Assembly: GCA_019426215.1 (NCBI GenBank)
Contig: CM033401.1
Span: 22,449,134 to 22,513,133, forward strand
Reading direction: 5' to 3'
DNA: 64,000 bases
Source: Buddleja alternifolia
Taxonomy: Eukaryota > Streptophyta > Magnoliopsida > Lamiales > Scrophulariaceae
Shown here: one piece after another, positions 11,735 to 22,929 of the stretch
How the letters are laid out: each line of letters opens with the position of its first letter
Numbering within the stretch: position 1 is the first letter of the stretch
Translations under genes and position numbers: made by a program
Notes under the pieces: model-generated
The model's database searches: none
What the model saw: only the letters and a program-made list of their open reading frames with translations
What the model was told of the DNA's origin: nothing

Positions 11735-13185
11735 AAGTCATTAATTTTGCATTTGATTCTAACATAGATATACACCATAGAGAGAGAATTCAACAATTCC
11801 CGTATTGAAACTCCGGCCCTGGCAGTTTTGGTTTCTTCAAGATTGGAGATAGCAAATGATCTCCGAATTTAGTGTTCTTTATATCAAAATATTCCTAAGA
11901 AGATAATATACAACATTATGGAAGCCAAATTTACTTAAAAGCTATCAAAAATCCAGAAAAAGCCCCGAACCAGAAACTACTGCAGAATGGCATTCATTCT
12001 TGCTTGTGTGGACGTTTAAACCATAACTTGTTGCAATTTCTTCAACTGGAGTAGGTAAATCACCTTTACCTCTGTTACTAGATGTTTTACTTGGGTAATT
12101 GAAAGTTATTATAGAATGATACCTTGATTTGTTCAATTGGGGGTTCAATTGGTTCATGCATGAGGTGATTTTGAATGTTGGGTTGAATCTATGGTTGCAT
12201 GTGTGAATAGGTGTAGGATCTGACTAAATTCTTGTATAACCATGGATATATTTGTATTTTAATCTTTATTTGTTGATTGCATGTCAAATTTAATAGGTTT
12301 CTAAAGAGTATCTAAGACATGCATGTTGGTTTTGACATGAAAGTAAGATGTATGGAAATTTCAGTTTCTAGTTTCGGTGTTCAAGGCTACATTTAAGGGA
12401 TCAAATGTCATAATTTGATTATGTTAAATTTTTGTATCATCTTAGTTATGTTTATAACTTGTCTACAAAATTTGGTGACTATTGGAGTTTTGTGGATTTT
12501 TCTAAAAATCGTTGAGTAAACCTGCGAGTCTGTTTGACGGGATTTAAAATTTCTGAAGTTTTGGGCTTATTTATTGTATCTGTAAATTTTGGTTTACTCT
12601 GAAAATTTTACTCTATATATATATATATGTATGTATGTATTTTTTAGGAATCTTTCATAAAAAAATTTGAGAAGTTTTCAAGAAACAGGGGATTTTATAA
12701 AAATGTTTGAGTTTTGCTATCTATTCTGATAATTCTGTCGAAACAATCTTGTTTAGTTAATCGAATCCCAAACTTAAGGTAATTAAAAACTTAAATTTTA
12801 TATAAGCTTCTTGAGTATCATTTCAGTTATCCTGGAAAATTTGAGAGAGAAATCTCATCCTAAGAATGTTTAAGAATTGTTGTAGTTAAGCAGTGCAAAT
12901 GTGAAACTTGTTTGAGGCTTGTTGAGCTTAGTTGCCCATATGTATGATACTATGTATAAACTAACTTGTGGAATGTGGTTAGCTTATAAAGCATTATAAT
13001 TTGAGAATATGATGGTATTTTTGGACCACAGGATAATTTTGCAATCCCAAGGCACGAGACTACGAAGTCGGATTGTTGTTGTGAGGTTTCTCTTGTTCTT
13101 TCATCTTGAACTTGCTTACTGCATCTTTGTTCTCTTTATCTAATAAGCTCTATCATGTGTGATCTTGTAAATTTATCGTATATAA
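11379..13185 (+). repeat. possible Ty3/gypsy LTR remnant (TGTAACACCC start)
   Basis: The segment begins TGTAACACCCTATATC, a start common in Tekay/Del-type gypsy LTRs, and has no coding potential. It contains a CT then TA microsatellite at 11692-11733 and a segment GGCACGAGACTACGAAGTCGG near 13052 that resembles the downstream part of such LTRs. No partner LTR, binding site or target duplication was found. The end may lie beyond the foldback element at 13190-13737. Confidence 0.35.
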
Positions 13186-13189
13186 AGCA

Positions 13190-13591
13190 CAGACACTCCA
13201 AAAAATCACCACGGGCGCGTTCGGACACGGACACTGATCCGACACATGTCGGACACGGCTATCTCGTGTCCCTAATTAAAACTAAAAAAAAATTGGACAC
13301 GGTCCAGACATGGCCAGGTCACTTTTTATAAGATAATATAACTTTAGGGGGTCAAATTATAAATAAAAACTTACCAATTCTCCAAATCTAATAAAAACTT
13401 ACCAATTTTTTATAAGATACGGATTTGTACAATGGAGTAATTATATTTGTTATATTAAGGTATGGATTGAAAGCATGTTTATTGTTATATTTAGTTTATG
13501 TTTATATTTTTATTTTGCATTTGTTATTGATAAGTAGTTGAATTATTTTCAATATACATAGCTTTATGAAATAGCAAGTAAAATACAAATC

Positions 13592-13626
<35 letters not shown>

Positions 13627-13737
13627 ATGGACAGCCGTGTGGAAGCCGTGTCGTGTCCTATATTTTTTAAAAAATGTTGTTCTCCGTGTCCGTGTTGTGC
13701 CGTGTCTGTGTCACCGTGTCCATGTCGGTGCATCATA
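13190..13737. mobile_element. non-autonomous foldback element with CCGTGTC-rich inverted ends
   Basis: Both ends carry clusters of CCGTGTC / GACACGG. The left end has TTCGGACACGGACAC, ACATGTCGGACACGG and TTGGACACGGTCC; the right end has CCGTGTC words from 13632 to 13727. The ends are roughly inverted copies flanking an AT-rich core with a TA microsatellite (13590-13626). No ORF of interest and no target duplication could be fixed. Confidence 0.55.
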
Positions 13738-13907
13738 ACTTATCTTTTAATTCGCCCTTTATTCTCATCTGAGGTAAGTGTCTAACAATGCCTCGATGTT
13801 TGGTATTGTTTCATTTTGCTCGCTCTCGCTCGAATACAAATCAGTGAACCCGTTCTATTAGGAAATTCGTTGAAACCATTGTAATTCATAACTCTACTCC
13901 GTCGGCT

Positions 13908-14150
13908 AAGGGAGCTACGTGCTATGCGGAGCAAAGTGCTACGTGCGTGGGAGCCACCTCTTCAAGCTTCGGCGCAAAGTGCTACACGGCGGGAGCCACC
14001 TCTTGAGCCCGTAGGAGCCACCGCTAGAGTCCCGAAGTCTGGCATCCATCTGTAATTTGACTTTTCTTGATGTAAATCTTTGACTCATAAACATAGGGTG
14101 AAGGGAGCTAAGTGCTATATGGGACAAAGTGCTACGCGACAGTGGGAGCT
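13908..14150 (+). repeat. degenerate repeats of a GGAGC(T/C)AC-G-GCTA type
   Basis: Phrases such as GGGAGCTACGTGCTA, GGAGCCACCTCTT and GCAAAGTGCTAC recur several times in 240 bases. The unit is irregular and does not code. It may be part of the neighbouring LTR sequence. Confidence 0.45.
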
Positions 14151-14709
14151 ATTAGAGATAGTAGCATCAGAGCACGAAGAATAAACAAGAAACAATAAAT
14201 TTAAGCTTAAACATGAAGATAAAAAACACGAGAATTTAATGTGGCTCGGCACAACTTGCCTACATCCACGATCCAACCTAGACTACATCTTTATTTCTTT
14301 ATGGGTACATCAGAGTACATTTGTGAATTACAAAAAGAGGTCTTATATTTATACTAGTGGAGAAGACCTAAACCCTAACAAATTAGGAAAAATAATCGTA
14401 AACAACTAGGGAATAATTCCTAACATAATAAGAAATAATTCCAATCAAATTAGGACTTAACACATGCCAAAAAATCACCCAAAATGCGAAAAACCCATAA
14501 AAAACGTGTACTGAAAAAAGCTGTCTGCGTTCGTGGCGCCGTGGCCCCAAATCTGGCTCTGTGGTGCCAAATCCAGCGCTGTGGCGCCACTTGGCTAGAG
14601 TCTTGGCTCCAATTTTTCTGCTTTTGACTTCTTTCGCGACCCCGGGGTTGGGCTCTATTTTGGCTCCTCTTCTTGACCCTATTTTGATCCGACTCCACAC
14701 CTCCCAACA
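14143..14709 (-). repeat. 3' LTR of a minus-strand copia element (X)
   Basis: On the minus strand a purine tract CCAAGTGGGAGAT precedes TGTTGGGAGG, the LTR start (plus coordinate 14709). A TATA-like TAGTATAAATATAAG lies near 14340-14355 on the minus strand. U3 contains a GC-rich set of TGGCGCCAC-type palindromes at about 14533-14592. The open minus frames here (14383-14767) are chance. The left boundary is approximate. Confidence 0.6.
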
Positions 14710-15727
14710 ATCTCCCACTTGGAGACTGGTCAAAATAACCCGAACTCAATTTGAACCACTTCTTCACTTTCCCTAAGTGAACCTTAGTCTAGTCGACACA
14801 TCCCCAAACTCAATGGAGATCAAACCCCGAGACCTTTCCATGTCTCATCAATTCATTCGTCCTCTAGTGTCACCCACTTGATGAACTCTCTCTGTGAACA
14901 TCGTTCCGTCCTTTTGAACCCTTGCCACTACCCTATTCTTTTGGTGATCAGCCAACTCCTAAATACTGTGGCATATCCATCTCGGTCAATCTGACCCTTG
15001 AATATAGGTTACTCTAAAACCCGAACATGCCACAATCTAAACAGCCTCGGTCAACCTGTCCACTGACATCCTTCCACCAAGGACTTTTTCAATGGAAATC
15101 TTAGATCCCTCACATATCTGCTCTCTGCCCCTGCATGAGCTATGTCTGATCCATCTTCTAACTCGATTTTCAATGGCCAACTCGGGTCAATGACACATCT
15201 GCTCGAGCACCCACTCCATGAGCTATGTCATATCCCTCTGCCAATAAACCACCACGACTCCGCAACTCTGCCTACCCAGCTTCGCATCATGCCACCACGA
15301 CTTCCGACTCCACGATCAACCCCTCCCGACACCGTTTCCTGTCTTCATGGTTTCTCTCTAAGTGGTCATGCCTCCACAACCCTGTCCTCTGGTCTCTCGA
15401 CTACACGGCTCTACCCTCTCGGTTACCGATTTTATCATTCTGACCTCTGGCTTGGTGGATTTGCTTTCTTGGCACCATAGCTCCGCCTCCTCGATCTCTA
15501 GCAACTAGTTCATCCCTCTCAGAAACACTAATTTTCTCTCTAACCTCAGGCTCTACGGATTTGCCTCTGGCTCCGCAACTGCTCCCACTGGCTTCTTGTC
15601 TACCCACCTAGAAACACAAACCTGCCTCTGCTGCTGCGAATCTGCCTATCTGCTGACACCACAATTTTTCAATGTTTTCTCGTTAACGTTCAACGGGATT
15701 ACTCTTCTTTGGTTAAAAATCAACCCT
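14710..15727 (-). other. 3' internal region of copia element X, non-coding
   Basis: Adjacent to the polypurine tract of LTR X, but no reverse transcriptase or RNase H motif is visible in any frame. The sequence is C-rich with recurring CATGAGCTATGTC and GACTCC words. Its right edge is an abrupt junction with the truncated LTR A1 at 15728. Open frames at 15142-15480 and 15401-15607 look compositional. Confidence 0.4.
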
Positions 15728-16151
15728 GTGGATCTCAGCAACCCTGTGGTGCAAATCCACACAATTTCCCTTGGGTGAGAAATTACTCGTCGTCTTTTCG
15801 TATCTCCCGGTTTAGAGTGCTCCAAGCGTCGCATCTCTAAGATGTATCCACACCTCGTTCAAGTCACCAATCGTCTTGCCTTGCGTGCTAGACAACAAAA
15901 CGATTCTAAGCTTAACTTAGGCTTGATTATATGAATGGTAGGAATATTTTCTAAGTCGTTTAATTCAACACATGAATAGAACGACGTCTTGTTGGAAGTG
16001 GGAAAAAGGTGGCCGATTTTAGTAGGTTAGGGAGGGGCAATTTTTCTAACAAGATTCATCATCAATCTTAGTCTCCTTCATCTCTTATTTATAGGTGAAG
16101 ATTACCTAGAGTTCAATTAGGAAAAGGAAACTTCCTTTCTCCTAAACTCTC

Positions 16152-17454
16152 TGACACACAAAATCCTAGCAAGTGTACTAGGTCGTGCAAGTAATATAGT
16201 GGATGTAAGTCCGGATTATCGTACCCTAGAGACAATTGTATTTAAGTACTGAAATTACTGTGTTATCTAATTCTAAGTTAAATCAAGAGATAAAGATATG
16301 AATTATGAATTAATACTAAATAACAATTACCAACTAATGAGAGAAATCAACTTTGAATTAAATCAATGAGAAAAGTGATTAAGGCACATGATTCAACCAA
16401 TTATTCAATTTGACTATGATTCTATCTTACCGGATTATTAGATTGATTAGGTTAAGGCGAAATTCCCTAAATTACTTACTATCCAATCTCTTGGTATAGC
16501 AATTCTATTATTATTAATGATTTCTATATCTCTATATGAAATTCGAATTAATGAACACGCATTACAAAGATTCATGAAATTTCCCGTTTTCACGGAAAGC
16601 ACACACAAGGAAATCGAATCTATCTCTAGTCAATTTTACGTTGTGGTGTTTAATACCCATATGCATCCCTAGTTTATCTCCTCTCGGTCTCCAAACTAAG
16701 CACGAATTCATACAATTGGTAGCTAAGCAATCATAAGCATTAAGAACAAGTATTAAACACATAACCCAAAACAAATTTAATCCGGTTAAATAATACTCAT
16801 AAATCAAACATAGTAATTGGATTTCACATGGCCTCAATCAAAGGGAAATTAAATCATAATCGTAAAAGAAAAGAGATAATTCATCTTGAAAGACATGTTC
16901 AATGAAAACAAATCTAAAAGCATGAAATTAAAACTCCCTAATAACGTTTCTTGATAGATCTTGCTTGAATTCTCCTTCTTCATAGACAAAGATGGAGTAT
17001 CCTTGCGTTCTTCTTCTTCCCCAGGCTTCTCTCAACCCTCTTGGTGTGTTTCAAAGTGTCAAACCCTCAAAAGTGGGCAAAAGTCCCGAATTTTGACCTA
17101 ATAACGCGTATTTATAGATGCTGAAATCGGCCCTTAGCCGCGGCTAAAAAGACAGTAGCCACGGCTAAAATCTGTTGTTCACGTTTTTTGCCTATTTTAG
17201 CCTTGGTAACTTCATATCTTCAAAGTACAAAGGTTCCTTCATGATCACCATGGCTAAGGGTCTTCATAGCCGTGGCTAAACGAGTATTTTGAGAACTTCT
17301 TTGATCTTTTCATTCATTTTTGCTCCAATTCTCAAATAGCCTATAAAAACACAACCAATCACAAAATGAAAGCATATGTGGCATAAATACACTCAAGAAC
17401 GCATCAAAATACAAGAAAAGAGGCGCCTAAAAGGCGTAAAATACGAGCTTATAA
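16152..17454 (-). repeat. E1 3' LTR
   Basis: Starts TGACACACAAAATCC and is nearly identical to 20018-21324. Its right end reads CTTATAA where the partner has CTTATCA, one substitution in the terminal dinucleotide. Confidence 0.93.
17109..17280 (-). promoter_or_regulatory. E1 3' LTR promoter region: TATA box with upstream palindrome array
   Basis: The minus-strand TATA box TATAAATA is at 17109-17116. Exactly 17 bases upstream begins a perfect palindrome, TTAGCCGCGGCTAA (17134-17147). Related copies follow at 17155-17170, about 17196-17209, about 17248-17260 and 17265-17280. The other LTR repeats the layout: TATA box 20978-20985 and palindrome 21003-21016. Confidence 0.75.
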
Positions 17455-17470
17455 ACACCCCCAAACTTGA
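17455..17470 (-). promoter_or_regulatory. E1 polypurine tract
   Basis: The minus strand reads CAAGTTTGGGGGTGTT directly before the 3' LTR. This is the AAGTTTGGGGG type seen in Athila elements. A second AAGTTTGGGGG lies about 490 bases inside, at 17950-17960. Confidence 0.85.
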
Positions 17471-18832
17471 GTTTGATCGTCCTCGAGCAAAGAAATTAAA
17501 GCAAACACATAAGCTCGTATTTTACAACTAATACACAAAGGCAAGATAAACACTTTAGAACAAGACTTATGAAGAATCACTTATTCATCAAAAACATTAA
17601 AATTCACATGCCTCAAAATTTCTGCAACACTATCTCAAATCATGAACACCTACGTTCCTCATATGTCTAGAATCCACATTAAGCAAGATTATGCAAACAA
17701 ATCAAACTCATCAACACAAACCAACTTTGAAAATATAACTTATTCGAATGCACAATACGCGATAACCATGATCAGAAGGTCATAATGTAAGGCTCGGGTG
17801 TTGGCTTGGTATGGAAATATATGGAAGAAAGTGACTAAAGGTTTAGAGAGCTTAAAACTCGATATCCTCAAGCTATACTCACTAACTAAATGCATCATAC
17901 TCAAAATTCTCACCACTTTCTTCTTCTTTTTTTCTTTTCCAAACTCACAACCCCCAAACTTATTTCTTGTTGAACTTGGGTTGTGTACGAGTTACAATAC
18001 CTAACCAATGATCATCGAAGCATTACATATATAGCCTAGTCGATATTTTTTTTTCCTTTTTTTCTTTTTTTTCCAACTATTTCGGCTCAACTTTATTCAA
18101 ATGTTTCTCACATCCTTATCTTTCATCTAGTATACCTCAAAACCTTCATCAATTCTCAAAAATCAACCAATATCAACCTCGTTACCCTTATGTGCCCAAA
18201 ACAATAACACACACCCAAACATAGCTAAAAATACCGAATTGTAAGCTCTCATCACCGGGTTATTATCTTTGTTTTTCTTTTAGGCTAACAGGTAGATGAT
18301 GTGGTTTACGAACAAAAAGCGAATGGTGGTCTATAGTGTACGTAACACACCCCATTCTTATCAATAAGGCTCAAATAAAGGTTCTAGAGACAACGAATAT
18401 ACTGCAAGCTAACATACGACTGAGGACAATGGTGTTTGGTAGCCGCGGCTAAATTTACCTGGGAGCAAATTTTTTTTAGAAAAATCGTGATTTTTCGACT
18501 AGGTCATGGCTAAGATGACCACGAGCCGTGGTGATAAAAACAGAGGCTATTCATAAAATGTGAGATTTCTTAGCCATGGCTAAAATACCTGGAAGTAGAG
18601 ATAACAAAAATGAAAATTTTAAATGTAAGCCATGGCTAAAATGATATAACACCACAACCAAAATACCGAACACCAAAGCTAAATTTTTCTTGAGCTTGTA
18701 AAGAACGTCGTTGTTCTTCTCGACTATCTCTCTTGTATGGATTGCATAAACCTGAGACACGAAAACAAACTAAAAGAAAACAAAAGACTCAACTAAATCA
18801 AAACAAAAGAAATAAAAGAAAATGATAAACAT
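17471..18832 (-). other. E1 3' internal non-coding region
   Basis: About 1.36 kb between the shared segment after the ORF and the polypurine tract. No ORF of interest; it holds the internal palindromes, a second AAGTTTGGGGG tract and T-rich runs at 17920-17940 and 18040-18075. Confidence 0.6.
18438..18641 (-). repeat. internal TTAGCC(R)(Y)GGCTAA palindromes of E1
   Basis: The same palindromic word as in the E1 LTRs recurs in the region between the ORF and the 3' LTR: TAGCCGCGGCTA at 18440-18451, TTAGCCATGGCTAA at 18570-18583, AAGCCATGGCTAAA near 18626, and weaker copies near 18503 and 18523. Confidence 0.75.
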
Positions 18833-18889
18833 GGGTTGCCTCCCAAGAAGCGCTTGTTTTAAGTCATTAGCTCGACTCCCTTGCACTGC

Positions 18890-19903
18890 TCATGGTGGAT
18901 CATAAGGAGCAATGCCAACTTTGTATGGACGTAGAGGCTTTTTCCAATTGCGTAGAGGCTTCTTCCCTCCAATCTCTATCACACAACCTAAAAGAATTAG
19001 AAGTGAGCATAAGGTCTCTTTCAAAAATACATAATTGAAGTGTAAAGATGAAAGTTTAATTGGAAGTGAGAAAGAATCCTCAATGGATGATTGCAACTCA
19101 TATGTGGTTGTCCCATACTCCCATAGACTTTGTTTTGACAACTCAAATGGTGGTACATCCAAGTGATTTATATATCCTCTGATTTTCTCATTCTCGTCCG
19201 TAGTATCACTTGGTTTCTCAAAATATGCATCGAATGGATCATTAGAGTTGTAAGCTTTGACTTCAACCTCCTCCACTCTGTCTCTCTGGTTATTGATACA
19301 CTTTTGTAAGAATTCGAGAGATATGGTGGGTGACGACCTTTGGTTCTTGAAGATTTCTAATGTCTTTTCTTGGTCATTTGATGGGATGGATTTCGGAGAA
19401 TCAGTGCGAAATTGTGAGTCCTCTAGTGATGTTGCTTCTGGAGCCTCATCATTCTCTTCTGTGTTAATATACGTGGTTTCTGATAACCTCTCTGCCAATA
19501 AGTTGGAGATTAGATTCAGTTGTGCTTGGACGTTCATGATGCATGTTTCTATGTTTTGACTCCGCTCATCAAGTCGTGATATCATAGTGTCATTTTGCTT
19601 CATCCATTGGATCGTCAGCTCTTCAAAACTTGGGGTTCTATCGCGGTGTTGCTGACAACTCCCTTGGTTCTGAAAGTCAAACGGTTGAAATTCTTCTTGC
19701 ATCATACTATCATGTTCCAGGTATGCGGATGAAGATCTCATAACATAATAACTCAATGGAAAATCTTGATGACTCTTACTCCCGTGTTGACAGTAAATGC
19801 TATGATCAACGCCTCCACGCCACGAACACAAATCTTGCACTTGCCTCCCAGAAGCTCCAATGTTCCATCCTTGTCTTGACCAATAAAAGTTATTATGACT
19901 CAT
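18890..19903 (-). CDS. E1 gag-like ORF, 337 codons
   Basis: The only long ORF of E1, starting 115 bases after the LTR. The middle part (about residues 90-160: FEELTIQWMKQND, then ETCIMNVQAQLNLISNLLAE) resembles the C-terminal coiled-coil segment of Athila gag, where a QIGQL-type helix is followed by a short LPS-type motif. The rest is acidic and serine-rich and is not recognised. The nucleocapsid core and pol are absent. The ORF ends just before a segment shared with E2 (18833-18874). An intact frame in a non-autonomous element could mean the product still acts, or just recent insertion. Confidence 0.6.
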   Translation of the reverse strand: MSHNNFYWSRQGWNIGASGRQVQDLCSWRGGVDHSIYCQHGSKSHQDFPLSYYVMRSSSAYLEHDSMMQEEFQPFDFQNQGSCQQHRDRTPSFEELTIQWMKQNDTMISRLDERSQNIETCIMNVQAQLNLISNLLAERLSETTYINTEENDEAPEATSLEDSQFRTDSPKSIPSNDQEKTLEIFKNQRSSPTISLEFLQKCINNQRDRVEEVEVKAYNSNDPFDAYFEKPSDTTDENEKIRGYINHLDVPPFELSKQSLWEYGTTTYELQSSIEDSFSLPIKLSSLHFNYVFLKETLCSLLILLGCVIEIGGKKPLRNWKKPLRPYKVGIAPYDPP

Positions 19904-19993
19904 CTCTTCAAGAAAGAAAAGAAAAAATATATATATAAAAAAAACTTAAGCTTAGAACAGATAAGAGAATCTCAATATTAAATAAAACAATTG

Positions 19994-20011
19994 TCCCAGG
20001 CAACGGCGCCA
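19994..20011 (-). promoter_or_regulatory. E1 primer binding site (tRNA-Asp type)
   Basis: The minus strand reads TGGCGCCGTTGCCTGGGA a few bases after the 5' LTR, matching the Athila-type site complementary to the tRNA-Asp 3' end except for one position. Confidence 0.85.
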
Positions 20012-20017
20012 AAAACA

Positions 20018-21324
20018 TGACACACAAAATCCTAGCAAGTGTACTAGGTCGTGCAAGTAATATAGTGGATGTAAGTCCGGATTATCGTACCCTAGAGACA
20101 ATTGTATTTAAGTACTGAAATTACTGTGTTATCTAATTCTAAGTTAAACCAAGAGATAAATATGTGAATTATGAATTAAAATACTAAATAACAATTACCA
20201 ACTAATGAGAGAAATCAACTTTGAATTTAAATCAATGAGAAAAGTGATTAAGACACATGATTCAACCAATTATTCAATTTGACTATGATTCTATCTTACC
20301 GGATTATTAGATTGATTAGGTTAAGGCGAAATTCCCTAAATTACTTACTATCCAATCTCTTGGTATAGCAATTCTATTTTTATTAATGATTTCTATATCT
20401 CTATATGAAATTCGAATTAATGAAAACGCATTACAAAGATTCATGAAATTTCCCGTTTTCACGGAAAGCACACACAAGGAAATCGAATCTATCTCTAGTC
20501 AATTTTACGTTGTGGTGTTTAATACCTATATGCATCCCTAGTTTATCTCCTCTCGGTCTCAAAACTAAGCACAAATTCATACAATTGGTAGCTAAGCAAT
20601 CATAAGCATTAAGAACAAGTATTAAACACATAACCCAAAACAACTTTAATCCGGAAAAATAATACTCATAAATCAAACATAGTAATTGGATTTCACATGG
20701 CCTGAATCAAAGGGAAATTAAATCATAATCATAAAAGAAAAGAGATAATTCATCTTGAAAGACATGTTCAATGAGAACAAATCTAAAAGCATGAAATTAA
20801 AACTCCCTAATAACGTCTCTTGATAGATCTTGCTTGAATTCTCAGTCTTCATAGACAAAGATGGAGTATCCTCGCGTTCTTCTTCTTCCCCAGGCTTCTC
20901 TCAACCCTCTTGGTGTGTTTCAAAGTGTCAAACCCTCAAAAGTGGGCAAAAGTCCCAAATTTTGACCTAATAACGCGTATTTATAGATGCTGATATCGGC
21001 CCTTAGCCGCGGCTAAAGAGATGGTAGCCACGGCTAAAATCTGCTGTTCACGTTTTTTTTCCTATTTTAGCCTTGGTAATTTCATATCTTCAAAGTACAA
21101 AGGTTCCTTCATGATCACCATGGCTAAGGGTCTTCATAGCCATGGCTAAAGGAGTATTTTGAGAACTTCTTTGATCTTTTCATTCATTTTTGCTCCAATT
21201 CTCAAATAACCTATAAAAATACAACCAATCACAAAATCAAAGCATATGTGGCATAAATACACTCAAGAACTCATCAAAATAGAAGAAAAGAGGCGCCTAA
21301 AAGGCGTAAAATACGAGCTTATCA
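20018..21324 (-). repeat. E1 5' LTR
   Basis: TGACACAC to CTTATCA, followed by the duplicated CTCTC. High similarity to the partner LTR indicates a recent insertion. Confidence 0.93.
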
Positions 21325-22878
21325 CTCTCTAGTAATCCTTATCCTATGAAGACTTGGAGAAGGGGAAAACTCTTTTCCTCCTCCACCACAAGGTAAAAAT
21401 TGCCCCCTTCCCTTATTTTCACTCAAGAAATCGGTCAACATATTCAATTGGATTCTAGGGTTCAATTTTGACTTCTCAATTTAATTATAGGCACAACCCA
21501 TCAATTAAATACAAGTCCAATTAAATTCAACCAATTAATTCCAACATTTATTTATTTAACTTGGGCTCCACCCAATTAAATAAAATACTTGGATTCTACT
21601 AGGCCCATTAATTTAATTAATTCTACAAGATTAATTAAAAGAGTAAAATTAATTGAATCCTTCAATTAATTTATATTCCATATTAGGAAAGTACTACACT
21701 TTCCTACTTCCCTCAATTTCCTCGAAATTGAATAATCACATCGATTCAAGCAGTGACTCTCTCGAGGTAGTGTGTGACCCCTTAGGCTCGTTTCTATCTA
21801 GTAGTAAGTACACCTTCCCACAGTGCTAGTGTACCTTCCAAAAATGGAAAGTACTAGATTAAATCAATCCTTTGATTTAATCAAGCCGCGAATTAGTCAC
21901 CAAGCTAATTCTCGGCACTTACAAATCGCAGTTGCCCACCTAGCATAGCGTCCCGAAGGCCTAGATAAAAGAAAAGTAAAGATACGCCTTTTGCGATCTT
22001 GATCCTCGCATAAGTAAGATCTCTCTACCTAATCTCCCGATTGAATCTAGAGCATTGGCTAAGGTCGAAGCTCTATTAATTGAATACTATGTTTCCCACG
22101 TTATGTGAAATCGACTTCAACTATCTAAACGAGGAAACCCTACGCCTCTTTAGATATCATACTTCGGCCGAAGATTCTTCAAGTTGATTCACTATGTAAC
22201 CATAGGAGATTAACCGACTGGCTAATGTCAGAGATAGATTCCTCTTGATTCTCACGTCCCTTACTACGTAAGACGTGCATGTCTGAGTTTGCCCATATTC
22301 GATCATCTAAAGTGATCATGTAACAAATCAAGAACATGCGCGGTTACGCATAAGACATCCAATGGAATCTTAGGTCCATAAGGATTACTCTCATACTACA
22401 AGACCACTGGAAGTTCCACATTCGATTGGGAATCCATTGCAGGAACTTCCATGGGGTTGTTCAGTTCGCCCATTACCACAATGGCAACCCTCATATATGC
22501 ATTCGCTTTCACCGTGCCAGTATCTATGGAACGAGATACACTTCTACAAGAGTATGCATCATATGAGCAAGTCTTTTGGGTTGCATCGATATCCCTTTAT
22601 CTCGATGAACCCTTTCACGACTTGGAACATTGTTTAAAGACCACAGCCTTCGAGACATATTCCATCATTGCCACACCCAATGTGCAATGATGTCCGTAGC
22701 TATGTGTGATCCTTCGGGACTTTATTCTAAGCCAAAGTAAAAACTAATTTAGGAATAAAGACATGCCACATATTTAAAGAGATTGACTTTATTTATAAGA
22801 AAACGATTGTTCAGCTCTAGAATTACTATTACATAGAATGGCGCCCAATAATTGGTGCGCCGGGCACTAACTCTAACA

Positions 22879-22891
22879 ATCTCCCACTTGA
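22879..22891 (-). promoter_or_regulatory. polypurine tract next to LTR A1
   Basis: The minus strand reads CAAGTGGGAGAT directly before the LTR start TGTTAGAGTTAG. The same tract adjoins A2 at 27997-28008. Confidence 0.85.
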
Positions 22892-22929
22892 CCTAGCGCC
22901 AATTGCCCAAGTACTTAAGGCCCAATCTT

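Larger units (their letters stand above)
16152..21324 (-). mobile_element. E1: complete non-autonomous Athila-like LTR element
   Basis: Two LTRs of about 1.3 kb (16152-17454 and 20018-21324) flank 2.56 kb with one ORF. The insertion is bounded by CTCTC at 16147-16151 and 21325-21329. Uninterrupted LTRs A2 and A3 show the empty site with a single copy. The binding site, polypurine tract and gag-like ORF resemble Athila elements, but no protease, RT, RNase H or integrase is present, so movement would need proteins from a related element. Confidence 0.93.
15728..22878 (-). repeat. LTR A1 (3' LTR, left end truncated, split by element E1)
   Basis: The two parts are 15728-16151 and 21330-22878; joined, they match A2 and A3. 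The sequence starts at GGATCTCAGCAACC, about 168 bases inside the LTR compared with A2, so the left end is lost. The right end ...CTCTAACA at 22878 is followed by ATCTCCCACTTG. A TATA box (CTATAAATAAG on the minus strand) lies at about 16084-16094. A1 keeps a block of about 75 bases (near 21886-21960) that A2 lacks. Confidence 0.85.

Noticed and set aside
13524..13736. Histidine/glycine-rich minus ORF
   Set aside because: Translation of the CCGTGTC repeats and TA run of the foldback element.
14383..14776. Overlapping ORFs of 116, 105 and 71 codons
   Set aside because: They fall in LTR X, in several frames on both strands, as expected for GC-richer LTR sequence.
15142..15607. Plus and minus ORFs in C-rich sequence
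   Set aside because: Low-complexity composition and no family pattern in either direction.
22437..22690. Overlapping plus-strand ORFs of 66 and 79 codons conserved in LTRs A1, A2 and A3 (also 27554-27807 and 35224-35523)
   Set aside because: They lie antisense in three young copies of one LTR; conservation follows from recent common origin, and two frames are open at once. LTR B keeps only part of one frame.
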